A DNA stretch of 64,000 nt from Anaerolineales bacterium (GCA_023382595.1 JAHDWB010000001.1:1488001-1552000), one strand, 5' to 3'. Positions 41,740 through 50,538 are shown, counted from the stretch's first letter. The notes: generated by a model from the sequence alone, not told the origin. Program-made: numbers and translations.

Positions 41740-44193
41740 TCACGGGCAGGTGAGCGGCGGGACAGGCTCTTGAAGTACGATCTCTTTTCCGGTCTCCACG
41801 TGGAGAATGACCGCCCAAGCGGATATGTGATTGCCGTCCTCACAGCCGATCACTGTGACTGTGGATGCGTGAGGGAAGAAGTCGGGAGGTCTTTCACGCG
41901 GCAGGACGATCTGCGAGTCGCTGTTGTGGAGCAGCCAGAAATGTAAATATCGGAAGTCTTGCGGCATTTCTGCAATGTACACATTTCCATTTGGTCTGAA
42001 ATAACGGGGATAGAGCGCAATACCAGAGATAATTACTGCATTCTCCTGTTCGAGAAATTCCGAGAATTGGGATGATGTTGATAGATCCCGTTCGAGCAGA
42101 GTCTGAGACGCTTCATCCGTGAGGTGAGCGAAGTCTTGCTGCGGGGCGAATTGTCCTGCCAGAGGGAGCAGAATGCCCGCAGCAAACAGGATCAGAAATA
42201 TGGTCGGGTAGAGGCGGGATGGTCGGGTCGATCCGGATTCTGTTTTTGTCGGGTTATCATCCGCGAAGGAAAGCTTATATGGAAGATAAGAAAGCGCAAT
42301 GCAATGGTAGACGATGACGACCCAGTCGATGGGCAGGGAGAATCTCCAGCCGGATGTGCGGGCGATCGCGTTCCCAGCCTGATACACAATGAAAAATAAC
42401 AGCGGATACCAGCCGATGCGTTTGCCGCCTGCCTGTGCCAAGCCGATGCCGAATGAAAGGATCGCAAAGTTGACGGCAAGCGGGATGAGTGTTCCGCCGG
42501 GAAGTGTTCCATTCCAGTCGCCCCAAAAGGGATAGTTGCCGACGAGGCTTTCGGGCGTATCCGCTGAATAGACCGGGGCGATAAACACTGTGCTGGTCGC
42601 CAACGCACGCAGGAAGTGGTTGGAGACAAAGAATGCGACATCGCCGGGATGTTGAAGGATGTGCGTGATGATCTGGTCGGTGAGGCGATCCGAGAATTCG
42701 TCACTGGTCTCGCCGGGTAATGGCTGTGGATATTCAGTGACTTGAAAGGAATAATTCCGCGCCATGAGGACTTTTTCGCCGCCATCGCCAAGGGATGGAC
42801 TGTCGGTGACGATCCAGTTGCGGATTGCCCACGGGGTGATGACGGCTGCCAATCCGAGGACGAGAAATGTGGATTGAATGAACGCCGGTTTACTGAACTT
42901 TTGGTGAAATAGAAGAAGCAAAAGAATGAGCGGAAGCAAAATCAGGGATTGCGCCCGTACCAATACGGTCAACCCCAGAATGCCGCCGGTGACCAATAGC
43001 AACCATTTATCCTGTTTTGATCTTGCGAACAGAACGATGCAGGCATATACCAGAGCCACAATCCCCAGCATCGCAGGCAGGTCGCTCATCATCAGTTTGG
43101 CATGGGAAGTTGCAATTTTCCCCGAAAGTTCGATGGCGTTCGCTTCGCGCAGGATCACAAATCCGCCTGCGAGGAAACCGGCGAAACGGTTGGATAATTT
43201 TGCAGTGAGCAGGTAGATAAGAGCGGGGATCAACGCCAAGAACAGGATCTGAACCGACATTGTCCCTTCATAGGTCACGCCGCCGATCGTGTGGAAGAGG
43301 GCGAGCAAGCCGGCGTATAAAGGACGGCGGATCAAATTTTCCCCAAGTCCCACGCCTGTGAAGAAACGATAGGCTGCCTTGTCGAACAAGGCGGCATCTG
43401 AATAGGGGTAGTATTCAAAATTGGGCGCGGATACCGCCGGAGAGAAATGGGATGGGCTGATGGTCTGTGCCGACCAAAGCATCACAGCCGCCATCCACAA
43501 ACCGGCGAAAATGATCACATCCAGCCTGACCAGCCAGCGCATGTCTATAAGCACAGCGTTTTTTCTTATAAACGCCATTGCGAAGGTGAAGAGAAAACCG
43601 ATGGCAAGGACAAGGTTGACTTGGGCAAAACTGATCGGCACGCCTGCCGGTCCCCAGTTGAGCCCGACGATATCGTACGTGATGCCGATTTTTGTTATGG
43701 AAATGAACACAGTAAGAAGAAAAAATCCCGCCGCGAGGAACAGGCTTGTCCGCCAGACGGATTTGGATGGCGGGGCAAGATTTTTTTTATCCAAGTGTGG
43801 GATGAGAAAAACAATGCCTGCTTGAAATCCTGTCAGCGCTCCGATCAATAGGACGGGCACGGAGCGCTCGTACAACGCTTCGCTGAGATGCAAGATCCAC
43901 AGGTCTTTGTAAAGGACGGCGAGCCAGGCGATCCATGCGAATGCAAAGAAAAGGAATGACAGCAGAACGGCTGGCTTCCATCGTTGGATCCATGCGGTCA
44001 GGCGTTCGGTCAATTTTGCGGAACGGAATGTGAAGAAAACGAACGCGCTGGCAATCGCCACTGAGAGAATCCCAGCCAGAGAGACCAAACGGATTGGGGA
44101 GAGTCCCTCCCCGGGCAGGGACGTCAGATAGGCAAACGCTGCGATCCCGCTGACAACTGTCAGCGCGGAGAAGATGCGAATGAGTTTTTGCAT
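41740..44193 (-). CDS. Large polytopic glycosyltransferase-like membrane protein (GT39/PMT style)
   Basis: 817 residues with more than a dozen hydrophobic helices and a soluble C-terminal domain of about 150 residues. The loop YYPYSDAALFDKAAYRFFTG followed by NLIRRPLYAGLLALFHTIGG and the later LTVLVRAQSLILLPLILLLL resemble GT-C glycosyltransferases of the ArnT/PMT group, which transfer sugars from lipid carriers. The C-terminal part (ALYPRYFRPNGNVYIAEMPQ) would be outside. The gene begins 2 bases after the ABC-F stop codon, in a leftward arrangement. Confidence 0.75.
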   Translation of the reverse strand: MQKLIRIFSALTVVSGIAAFAYLTSLPGEGLSPIRLVSLAGILSVAIASAFVFFTFRSAKLTERLTAWIQRWKPAVLLSFLFFAFAWIAWLAVLYKDLWILHLSEALYERSVPVLLIGALTGFQAGIVFLIPHLDKKNLAPPSKSVWRTSLFLAAGFFLLTVFISITKIGITYDIVGLNWGPAGVPISFAQVNLVLAIGFLFTFAMAFIRKNAVLIDMRWLVRLDVIIFAGLWMAAVMLWSAQTISPSHFSPAVSAPNFEYYPYSDAALFDKAAYRFFTGVGLGENLIRRPLYAGLLALFHTIGGVTYEGTMSVQILFLALIPALIYLLTAKLSNRFAGFLAGGFVILREANAIELSGKIATSHAKLMMSDLPAMLGIVALVYACIVLFARSKQDKWLLLVTGGILGLTVLVRAQSLILLPLILLLLLFHQKFSKPAFIQSTFLVLGLAAVITPWAIRNWIVTDSPSLGDGGEKVLMARNYSFQVTEYPQPLPGETSDEFSDRLTDQIITHILQHPGDVAFFVSNHFLRALATSTVFIAPVYSADTPESLVGNYPFWGDWNGTLPGGTLIPLAVNFAILSFGIGLAQAGGKRIGWYPLLFFIVYQAGNAIARTSGWRFSLPIDWVVIVYHCIALSYLPYKLSFADDNPTKTESGSTRPSRLYPTIFLILFAAGILLPLAGQFAPQQDFAHLTDEASQTLLERDLSTSSQFSEFLEQENAVIISGIALYPRYFRPNGNVYIAEMPQDFRYLHFWLLHNSDSQIVLPRERPPDFFPHASTVTVIGCEDGNHISAWAVILHVETGKEIVLQEPVPPLTCP

Positions 44194-44194
44194 C

Positions 44195-46180
44195 CTATCC
44201 CTGCATCTGTTCCCATTCTTCCAGTTTCTCGTCCATCTCTTTTTGTACGCGTTCGTATTCCCTGCCGATCACCGCCACTTCATCCGGTTTCACCAGCGGA
44301 CTTTCCAACTGCCCGCCGAGATTCGCCAGCGTCGCCTCGAGTTCGGCGATGGTGTTTTCCAATTCCTGTAACTGGGCGATGCGGCGGCGTTCATCTTTCG
44401 TGCCCGCGCTTTTTTCCTTTTTGGCGTTGCCCGCTTTTTCCTTTGCCTGCGCCGCCATGAACGCTTCGTATTCCTTTTGCTCGCGTTCGGCTCTCAACTC
44501 CGAGTATGTGCCCTTGAACACGTTCAGGCTTTGCTCATCGGGATCGACCTCCCAGATCTGGGTAGCCAACGCATCCACGAGATAACGGTCATGTGAAATG
44601 AGCAGGATCGTGCCGGTGTAATCTTCCAGCACAGATTCGAGGATCTCCTGCGAAGGGATGTCGAGGTGATTGGTCGGCTCGTCAAGCAGGAGCAGATTGG
44701 TGTCCTGCAAAGCAAGTTTTGCCAATGCCAAACGTCCGCGCTCGCCGCCGGAGAGCATGGATACTTTTTTGTACACATCATCGCCGCTGAACAGATACTT
44801 GCCGAGATAATCGCGGATCTGCCCCGGCAGCCATTGCGGCATGACCGCGTCGATCTCTTGGATCAAGGTCTTGTTCGGGTCGAGTCCTTCATGCGCTTGC
44901 GCAAAATAGCCGATGTTCAGACTTGAACCAAGGATGACCTCGCCCGCCAGCGGTTCAAGCTGACCGAGGATCGTCCTCAAAAACGTGGACTTGCCCGCGC
45001 CGTTCGGTCCGATCAACGCGGCACAATCCTGACGGCGCAATTCGATGTCTGGAGAACTGAACAGGAATTTATCCGGGAATCCGACCTGCAACTCCTTCGT
45101 GCGGATGACGAGATCGCCGGAACGTTTTTGCGAGCCGAGCCGCAGATGCAGGTTTGGAAGCACACGCACAGGCGACTTCATGGCGCGCACACGCCGCTCC
45201 GCTTCATCCACGCTGAACGGACTGGTGGTCATACTCACGCCCAGCTCGATCCATTTGGTGTTCAGCACCGCTTCTAACCCGACTTGCTCGATCGCCTGCA
45301 CAATGCGCGTGAGACGTTTCAACTTCCCTTTGGCTTGCAGGGTGTTCTGTCCTGAAATATTACGCTTGATGTATTCCACTTCCTTCAAGAGTTTTTCGCG
45401 TTCGCTCTCGAAGACTTCCTGCCGCCGCGCGATGCGTTCTTCGCGCTGTTTCAGGTACGCGCTGTAATTCCCGTTGTACATCTCGTACGCGGCGGGCAGC
45501 ATCTCCATGATGATGTTGCTGACCTTGTCCAGAAAATAGCGGTCATGCGACACGATCACCACCGCGCCTTCCCACTGGCTCAAATATCCTTCCAGCCATT
45601 CCACGGCGCGGATGTCGAGGTGGTTGGTCGGCTCGTCGAGCAGGAGCAGGTCCGGGTCAGATAAAAGGAGGCGGGCGAGAAAGGCGCGGGTGCGCTGTCC
45701 GCCGGAGAGGTGATCCAAAGACAGGTTGTAGTCTGATGCGTCGAATCCCAAACCGGTTAACACCTGTTTGATGCGCGTCTCGTAGGTGTATCCGCCGCGC
45801 CGTTCGAAATCTTCCTGCAACTTGCCGTATTGCTCGATCACATTTGGATCCGTCGCCATCAATTCTTCAAGGCGGTGCAATTCGTTTTGCTGTTTGATCA
45901 AATTCTCAAAGACGGAATGACACGCGTCCCACAGCGTGCCCTCCATTTTGAAATCGGCTTCCTGCGACAGGTATCCGCTTCGGACTCCCCGTGAGCGGGT
46001 GACGGCTCCCGACGAGGCTTCATCCTCCCCGGCAAGGATGCGCAGCAGCGTGGTCTTGCCCACGCCGTTCGGACCGACAATGGCGAGCCGCGAGCCCTTT
46101 GCAACGGAAAAGGTCACGCCCGTGAAGATATCGGTCGCGCCGAAGGATTTGGTGAGGTTGGAGACGGAGATGAGGGACAT
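44195..46180 (-). CDS. ABC-F family ATPase
   Basis: 661 residues from the ATG at 46180 (MSLISVSNLTKSFGATDIFT); a frame from 46264 adds 28 unrelated residues. Two ABC cassettes: Walker A GPNGVGKTTLLRILAG and GPNGAGKSTFLRTILG; signatures LSGGQRTRAFLARLLL and LSGGERGRLALAKLAL. A charged linker (QREERIARRQEVFESEREKL) lies between and a C-terminal coiled coil (QELENTIAELEATLANLGGQ) at the end, placing it with Uup/YdiF-like ABC-F proteins that act on ribosomes. It is a housekeeping translation factor more probably than an antibiotic-resistance type. Confidence 0.9.
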   Translation of the reverse strand: MSLISVSNLTKSFGATDIFTGVTFSVAKGSRLAIVGPNGVGKTTLLRILAGEDEASSGAVTRSRGVRSGYLSQEADFKMEGTLWDACHSVFENLIKQQNELHRLEELMATDPNVIEQYGKLQEDFERRGGYTYETRIKQVLTGLGFDASDYNLSLDHLSGGQRTRAFLARLLLSDPDLLLLDEPTNHLDIRAVEWLEGYLSQWEGAVVIVSHDRYFLDKVSNIIMEMLPAAYEMYNGNYSAYLKQREERIARRQEVFESEREKLLKEVEYIKRNISGQNTLQAKGKLKRLTRIVQAIEQVGLEAVLNTKWIELGVSMTTSPFSVDEAERRVRAMKSPVRVLPNLHLRLGSQKRSGDLVIRTKELQVGFPDKFLFSSPDIELRRQDCAALIGPNGAGKSTFLRTILGQLEPLAGEVILGSSLNIGYFAQAHEGLDPNKTLIQEIDAVMPQWLPGQIRDYLGKYLFSGDDVYKKVSMLSGGERGRLALAKLALQDTNLLLLDEPTNHLDIPSQEILESVLEDYTGTILLISHDRYLVDALATQIWEVDPDEQSLNVFKGTYSELRAEREQKEYEAFMAAQAKEKAGNAKKEKSAGTKDERRRIAQLQELENTIAELEATLANLGGQLESPLVKPDEVAVIGREYERVQKEMDEKLEEWEQMQG

Positions 46181-46218
46181 GGTTGGTTCAGTGATCAGTG
46201 GAAAGTGATGCGAAAAAA

Positions 46219-46248
46219 ATCGCGAATGGATTTTAACCCATCCGCGAT
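46219..46248 (-). terminator. Terminator of the ruv-proC operon
   Basis: On the minus strand ATCGCGGATGG pairs with CCATTCGCGAT (one mismatch), followed by TTTTTT. Confidence 0.85.
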
Positions 46249-46273
46249 GATTCCCGATTTCCAATTTATAAAT

Positions 46274-47116
46274 CTACTTCTCCTCCTCCACATCCACATG
46301 CCCCGGCTTCTCCTTGCCCAACTCCAGGGAGCGTTGATACGCCGCCCACACCGAGCGGGAGATCGCCGTGCGGAAGCCAGCCTTTTCCAAATAGTACAAC
46401 GCCTCCGCGGACGTTCCGCCCGGCGACGTGACCTGATTCCGCAAGGTGGCGGGATGCCGTGCCGCGCTTTCATAAAACGATGCCGAGCCTTTGATGGTCT
46501 GCAAGACGAGTTGCTCGGCAATGCGGCGCGGAAATCCCATGTGGACGCCGGCGTCGATCAGCGCTTCGGTGAAGAGGAAAACATACGCGGGACCAGAACC
46601 TGACAACGCGGTTGCCATGTCTAGATAGCTTTCATCTTCCACGAACACTTCCTCGCCCAATGCGCCGAGGAGGGCGCGGGTGATTCCCTGCTGTTCTTCA
46701 GTCACTTCCTTTGATGCCGCCCAGACGGTGATGCCCTCACCGATCTGACCGGGCGTATTCGGCATCGAGCGGACGATGGCTTTGTGTTTCAGACCTGTGC
46801 CGATCTTCTTGATGGTTGCGCCCGCAATAATGGACAAGACCAGCGCGTCCGAGCGGATGCCTTTCAGTCCCTTCATCACTTCGGTCAATCGCTGCGGTTT
46901 GACGGAGAGTACCACCACGTCCGCTTCATGGATGGCGGCGGCGTTGTCGGTGGTGGCTTGGATGCCGTACTTCTTCTTTAACTCCGCGCCCCGCTCATCT
47001 CGCGGACCGGATGCGATGATATGTTTCGCGTCCGCGAGTTTTTTGCGCAGCAAGCCTGCGATCATGGCTTCCGCCATTACGCCAGGACCGATAAAGGCAA
47101 TTTTTTTCTTAAGCAT
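46274..47116 (-). CDS. proC: Pyrroline-5-carboxylate reductase
   Basis: 280 residues from the ATG at 47116 (MLKKKIAFIGPGVMAEAMIA), chosen for the GGAGAG ribosome-binding site; longer frames run into the upstream gene. The Rossmann motif GPGVMAEAMIAG is followed by DVVVLSVKPQRL, and the C-terminal dimer domain carries the ALSGSGPAYVFLFTEALIDA and TSPGGTSAEALYYLEKAGFR signatures. It performs the last step of proline synthesis, NAD(P)H reduction of pyrroline-5-carboxylate. It overlaps the DUF402 gene by 8 bases. Confidence 0.95.
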   Translation of the reverse strand: MLKKKIAFIGPGVMAEAMIAGLLRKKLADAKHIIASGPRDERGAELKKKYGIQATTDNAAAIHEADVVVLSVKPQRLTEVMKGLKGIRSDALVLSIIAGATIKKIGTGLKHKAIVRSMPNTPGQIGEGITVWAASKEVTEEQQGITRALLGALGEEVFVEDESYLDMATALSGSGPAYVFLFTEALIDAGVHMGFPRRIAEQLVLQTIKGSASFYESAARHPATLRNQVTSPGGTSAEALYYLEKAGFRTAISRSVWAAYQRSLELGKEKPGHVDVEEEK

Positions 47117-47612
47117 GGTTCTCTCCAAACGGGCAGGGCTTTGCTCTCCAATTTTCCGCCAACTCCAGCGCCTCACGTGCGGCGGCGTACATTTTCTCTT
47201 GAAATTCCTGCGAGTAATTGTATTTCACAACCGCTTCGGCGAATTCATCTTCATCCACGATCTCGGCGGGGCTCGGCGGATATTTTGAAACGTCAAGTTC
47301 GTAATCTTCAAAATGCAAAACACCATTTTCAAACTTCGCGGGTGAACCGATGTTGACATAAATCTCAAGCAGTTCACCCGTGGTTTCAAAGACTTCGATC
47401 AGGTTGTAGAACCTATCGAACCAGTAATATGCCCGAAGGTGGTTTTCGATCTTAAACGTCCCGCCATTCACATTATGAACGAATGAGCCTGCCCGTCCAA
47501 TTGTAACAATCGAGTCTGTGGTCACAGACTCGATCATGGCTGTCCAGCTTCGATATACCGTCCCATCCGCTTTACAGGCGCGGACGGGAATGCGGTCTCC
47601 GATTTTCATCAT
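47109..47612 (-). CDS. DUF402-domain protein (nucleoside di/triphosphate phosphatase-like)
   Basis: 167 residues. The DUF402 fold shows as GGTFKIENHLRAYYWFDRFY, NLIEVFETTGELLEIYVNIG and a downstream acidic patch HFEDYELDVSKYPPSPAEIV with DEDEF. Characterised relatives (FomD, NtdP) hydrolyse nucleoside diphosphates or CDP-linked compounds using paired Mn/Co ions bound by Asp and Glu in these positions. Substrate here unknown. It overlaps both the ruvA stop (ATGA-type) and the proC start. Confidence 0.85.
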   Translation of the reverse strand: MMKIGDRIPVRACKADGTVYRSWTAMIESVTTDSIVTIGRAGSFVHNVNGGTFKIENHLRAYYWFDRFYNLIEVFETTGELLEIYVNIGSPAKFENGVLHFEDYELDVSKYPPSPAEIVDEDEFAEAVVKYNYSQEFQEKMYAAAREALELAENWRAKPCPFGENHA

Positions 47613-48184
47613 TGGAAATGCTGCAACGCCACACGCAGGCGTTCTTCCACATCCTTGGGCGCGTCCTTCGGAATGGACTGAATGGCGGCTTGTGCTTCGA
47701 CGACGGAGTAACCCAACGCGGTCAACGCGGCGAGCACTTCGCTGTCGTAATCCGCCATTGCCGCCACTTTGGCAAGCGCGTCGGTCGGTTTGAGTTTGTC
47801 TTTGAGATGCAGCGCCATTTTCTGGGCGGTCTTTTTGCCCACGCCGGGGACTTTGCTCAGCAGGTCTTCTTCATCGGCGAAGATGGCGCGCTGGATGGTA
47901 TCAATCGTCAGCGTGGAAAGAACCGAGAGCGCTACCTTGGGACCAACCCCGTCCACGCCGAGCAGGATGTTGAAGAGATCTCTATCGGCTTGGGATTCGA
48001 ATCCGTACAACGTCAACGCATCTTCACGGACTGCGAGATGAGTGAACAGAAAGATCATTTCCCCCGCCTTGGCATTCGTCCGCACCGGCGCGGGGACGAG
48101 GACTCTCAACCCCACCCCGCCGACTTCGACGATCAGGGCATTCTCTTCGATCTGGGATACTTCTCCGCGCAAAGTTGCTATCAT
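47609..48184 (-). CDS. ruvA: Holliday junction branch migration protein RuvA
   Basis: 191 residues, the normal length. Domain I begins MIATLRGEVSQIEENALIVE; the helix-hairpin-helix repeats LLGVDGVGPKVALSVLSTLT and LSKVPGVGKKTAQKMALHLK follow; the C-terminal RuvB-binding domain has LAALTALGYSVVEAQAAIQS. RuvA tetramers hold Holliday junctions for RuvB-driven migration and RuvC resolution. ruvC lies upstream but is separated by an inserted GxxExxY gene. ruvB is not in the window. Confidence 0.96.
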   Translation of the reverse strand: MIATLRGEVSQIEENALIVEVGGVGLRVLVPAPVRTNAKAGEMIFLFTHLAVREDALTLYGFESQADRDLFNILLGVDGVGPKVALSVLSTLTIDTIQRAIFADEEDLLSKVPGVGKKTAQKMALHLKDKLKPTDALAKVAAMADYDSEVLAALTALGYSVVEAQAAIQSIPKDAPKDVEERLRVALQHFQ

Positions 48185-48192
48185 AAATCCAT

Positions 48193-48674
48193 TTAACCAC
48201 AGATGAACGCAGATAAAAAGGATTTTTCAAGGCGAATTCTGGACGGACGGTTTCCAATGGGAGGAGGGACGAAGGCGTTTGATTTCTACTTTTGTTGTAC
48301 CGAAGTTGATGAGCAGGCAAATTTCTGAACCTGTGGCCCGCAGATAATTCAATGCCTGTGCCATATGCTCATCTTTGAGCGTGGAAACTGCCTTCAACTC
48401 AACCAATACCCTGTTTTCCACAAGAATGTCCGCAACGAATTCCCCGACAATAATTCCATCAAATTCGACTTTGATCGGATGTTGTTGAATCACTTGCATG
48501 CCTGTTTTGCGGATCAAATGAGCAAGCGCGTTTTCGTAAACTTTCTCAACAAACCCAATTCCCAACGTGTTACTTACCTTGTAAGCGCATCCAATGATTT
48601 TCTCGGTTATGGTATTTACATCTTGGGGCTGCACATCAACCTCCCGTTTATCCGTGTTTATCTGTGGTTAATAA
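48193..48674. mobile_element. GxxExxY cassette bounded by ~25-bp inverted repeats
   Basis: The left end (48193 on) begins TTAACCACAGATGAACGCAG and continues ATAAA; the right end, read on the minus strand from 48672, begins TTAACCACAGATAAACACGG and continues ATAAA. The two ends agree at about 22 of 25 positions and enclose one nuclease-like gene. The right end supplies the stop codon of ruvC (TTATTAACC). No transposase is present, so movement must be by the enclosed protein or in trans. Confidence 0.6.
48227..48634 (-). CDS. GxxExxY-family protein (PD-(D/E)XK nuclease-like)
   Basis: 135 residues from a GTG at 48634 with GGGAGG upstream. The naming motif is GFVEKVYENAL (Gly-x-x-Glu-x-x-Tyr) at about 26-36. 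A nuclease-like core follows: IIVGEFVADILVENRVLVEL with KA completing the D...ExK pattern (about 61-84). Then HMAQALNYLRATGSEICLLI. The family is common in bacteria, of unknown function, and assigned by fold to PD-(D/E)XK nucleases. It interrupts the usual ruvC-ruvA spacing and is flanked by inverted repeats. Confidence 0.88.
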   Translation of the reverse strand: MQPQDVNTITEKIIGCAYKVSNTLGIGFVEKVYENALAHLIRKTGMQVIQQHPIKVEFDGIIVGEFVADILVENRVLVELKAVSTLKDEHMAQALNYLRATGSEICLLINFGTTKVEIKRLRPSSHWKPSVQNSP

Positions 48675-49147
48675 CGGCTGGTATTCAAATGCGTGATGGC
48701 GATTGCCAGCGCATCGGCGGCATCGTCAGGTTTGGGGATGCTGTCCAGTTGCAGCAATGCGCGCACCATTTCCTGCACCTGGCGCTTATCCGCGGAGCCG
48801 TACCCCGCCACAGCTTGTTTGACCTCGTTGGGAGTGTACTCAAAGGCTTCGATCCCCGCTTTTTGCAACGCCAGCAGAACCACGCCGCGCGCTTGTCCCA
48901 CCGCGATGGCGGTGGTGACATTCCGTGAAAAGAACAATTTTTCCACGGCGGCGGTCTCGGGCTTGTATTTTTTCAGCAGCTTGTTCAGGTCGTTGAAGAG
49001 CATCTCCAGCCGCGCGGGCGGGGTTGCTTCTTTGGGGGTGGAGATAATGCCAAAGGAAACAGCGACCAATTCCCCGTCCGGCAGGAGGCGTACGAGCCCG
49101 TAGCCTGTCGTCGCAGTGCCGGGGTCAATTCCGAGGGCGAGCGTCAT
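48668..49147 (-). CDS. ruvC: Holliday junction resolvase RuvC
   Basis: 159 residues. RNase H-fold catalytic acids: Asp 7 in LGIDPGTATTGYGLV, Glu 69 in AAVEKLFFSRNVTTAI, and Asp 142/145 in KPDDAADALAIAITH. RuvC cuts Holliday junctions symmetrically with RuvAB. The protein is slightly short for the family, and its TAA stop lies inside the inverted repeat of the inserted GxxExxY cassette, so the insertion may have trimmed the C-terminus without removing catalytic residues. Confidence 0.95.
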   Translation of the reverse strand: MTLALGIDPGTATTGYGLVRLLPDGELVAVSFGIISTPKEATPPARLEMLFNDLNKLLKKYKPETAAVEKLFFSRNVTTAIAVGQARGVVLLALQKAGIEAFEYTPNEVKQAVAGYGSADKRQVQEMVRALLQLDSIPKPDDAADALAIAITHLNTSRY

Positions 49148-49699
49148 TTAATCTGTAAAAAGAGGCAGATGCCCGAGCGCGTGGATGTGTGTCCACTGGG
49201 CGTGGTCGCCTTCGGTCAGGATCGCCGCTTCTCCCGCGATGGTCGCGCCCGCCTGGTCGATGATTATGTGCATGCCCTGCAGCGTGGAGCCTGTGCTGAT
49301 GACATCGTCCACGATCAGCACTTTTTTGCCTTTGATGCTTTCGCGGTCTTTTTCGTCGAGGATCAGAATTTGCGGCTGACCGGTGGTGATGGAAAGCGTT
49401 TCGGCTTTGAGGGCGTCGCCCATGTAGGGCTTGTACATTTTACGGAGGACAATATAAGGCTTCTTCGTTTCGACCGATAACGCATGAGCCAGCGGAATGG
49501 ATTTCGCCTCGGCGGTGACGAGCATGTCATACTCGATGGATTGGATCTGTTTGGCGAGTCCGCGCGCGCAGGCTTGCACCAGTTCGGTGTCGCCGAGGAT
49601 GTTCAGGATGGCAATGCGCAGTCCGGGTTTGATCTCGAAGAGCGGCAGGTTGCGCTTCACACCGGCGATCTCGATGGCATAGGTTTCGCGTTGGGTCAT
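49148..49699 (-). CDS. Phosphoribosyltransferase, adenine-type
   Basis: 183 residues from the ATG at 49699 (MTQRETYAIEIAGVKRNLPL), which has GGAGG 6 bases upstream. The PRPP-binding motif is VLIVDDVISTGSTLQGM at about 121-137, and the flexible loop region is KPYIVLRKMYKPYMG. The overall pattern fits purine (adenine/xanthine) phosphoribosyltransferases, which salvage a free base with PRPP to the nucleotide. It starts the leftward group PRT-ruvC-(GxxExxY)-ruvA-DUF402-proC. With amn elsewhere in the window it could recycle adenine, but its base specificity is not proved. Confidence 0.85.
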   Translation of the reverse strand: MTQRETYAIEIAGVKRNLPLFEIKPGLRIAILNILGDTELVQACARGLAKQIQSIEYDMLVTAEAKSIPLAHALSVETKKPYIVLRKMYKPYMGDALKAETLSITTGQPQILILDEKDRESIKGKKVLIVDDVISTGSTLQGMHIIIDQAGATIAGEAAILTEGDHAQWTHIHALGHLPLFTD

Positions 49700-49792
49700 G
49701 GTTTCCTCCATGGAATTTTGAAATCAGCATCGGAAGTTTATCATGGTTTATCTGTCATGCAAGGTATAGAAAATTTGTGCTATACTTTCGCC

Positions 49793-50029
49793 ATGCGCAC
49801 GATCCGCTCCTCTGAAATCGGAAATTACCTGTACTGCCGCCGCGCCTGGTGGTATCGCAAGACGGGCGTCCCTTCCGAGAATCAGATCGAACTTGCGGCG
49901 GGGACCGACCTCCACCGCCGTCATGGACGCCGGGTATTCGCCTCGCTTCTCACGCGGACCGTGGGCTGGATCCTGTTTCTGGCGGCGGTGCTTACGCTGG
50001 TGGCGTATCTCGCCTATCAATTCTTATGA
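49793..50029 (+). CDS. Cas4-like nuclease, N-terminal part (membrane)
   Basis: 78 residues starting MRTIRSSEIGNYLYCRRAWW. The YLYCRRAWWYRKTG stretch is the N-terminal Cys motif of Cas4/Dna2-type (DUF83) nucleases, which donates one ligand to the Fe-S cluster. After RHGRRVFAS a single membrane helix ends the protein (WILFLAAVLTLVAYLAYQFL). The nuclease core is on the next ORF, overlapping by ATGA at 50026. A TATACT at 49780 suggests a nearly leaderless message. No CRISPR or other cas gene is present. Confidence 0.7.
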   Translation: MRTIRSSEIGNYLYCRRAWWYRKTGVPSENQIELAAGTDLHRRHGRRVFASLLTRTVGWILFLAAVLTLVAYLAYQFL

Positions 50030-50538
50030 TCTATCTTATTCTTCTCCTGTTCGTGCTTGCTTTGATTTTCTTCTGGCAGTCGAACCGCCAGCAAAAAGCC
50101 GCCGGTCTGCCGGGCGGACGGGTCATCTACACCGACACGGACGGCTGGGGCAAGGTCGAGAAGCCGTTGTATTACGCATCCCTCAGGTTGACGGGGAAGC
50201 CCGATTACCTGATCGAAAAGAACGGACAGATCATCCCGGTGGAGGTCAAATCGGGGCGCGCGCCCGAAGCGCCGTATGATTCGCATATCTTTCAACTGGC
50301 GTCGTATTGTCTGCTGGTGGAGAAGACGTATAAAAAACGTCCGCCGTACGGCATCATCCATTACGAGAACCGCGACTTCGCCGTGGACTATACACGGGAA
50401 TTGGAGTCCGCGCTGATCGAACTGCTGGCGGACATGCGAGAGGACGACGCGAGGAGAAATGTCCATCGCTCGCATGAGCAGGCGTCCCGTTGTAAGCGAT
50501 GCGGGTATCAGGCTGTCTGCGAAGAAAAGCTGGCGTAG
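50026..50538 (+). CDS. Cas4-like nuclease, catalytic part (membrane)
   Basis: 170 residues starting with a membrane helix (MIYLILLLFVLALIFFW). The PD-(D/E)XK core reads GKPDYLIEKNGQIIPVEVKS (Asp, then Glu-x-Lys) and HIFQLASYCLLVEKTYKKRP with the QxxxY motif. The C-terminus has the three-Cys cluster CKRCGYQAVCEEKLA. With the Cys from the preceding ORF this completes a Cas4-type Fe-S nuclease. The two ORFs overlap by four bases and are coupled; joined, they would form a hairpin of two membrane helices between the N-terminal Cys motif and the core. A frameshifted single gene is the alternative. Confidence 0.75.
   Translation: MIYLILLLFVLALIFFWQSNRQQKAAGLPGGRVIYTDTDGWGKVEKPLYYASLRLTGKPDYLIEKNGQIIPVEVKSGRAPEAPYDSHIFQLASYCLLVEKTYKKRPPYGIIHYENRDFAVDYTRELESALIELLADMREDDARRNVHRSHEQASRCKRCGYQAVCEEKLA

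Noticed and set aside
44195-46180. Antibiotic-resistance ABC-F protein
   Set aside because: Its C-terminal coiled coil and signature linker fit housekeeping Uup/YdiF-type members, and no drug-type leader peptide is seen.
49793-50538. CRISPR-Cas locus suggested by the Cas4-like pair
   Set aside because: No repeat-spacer array and no other cas gene was found on either side.
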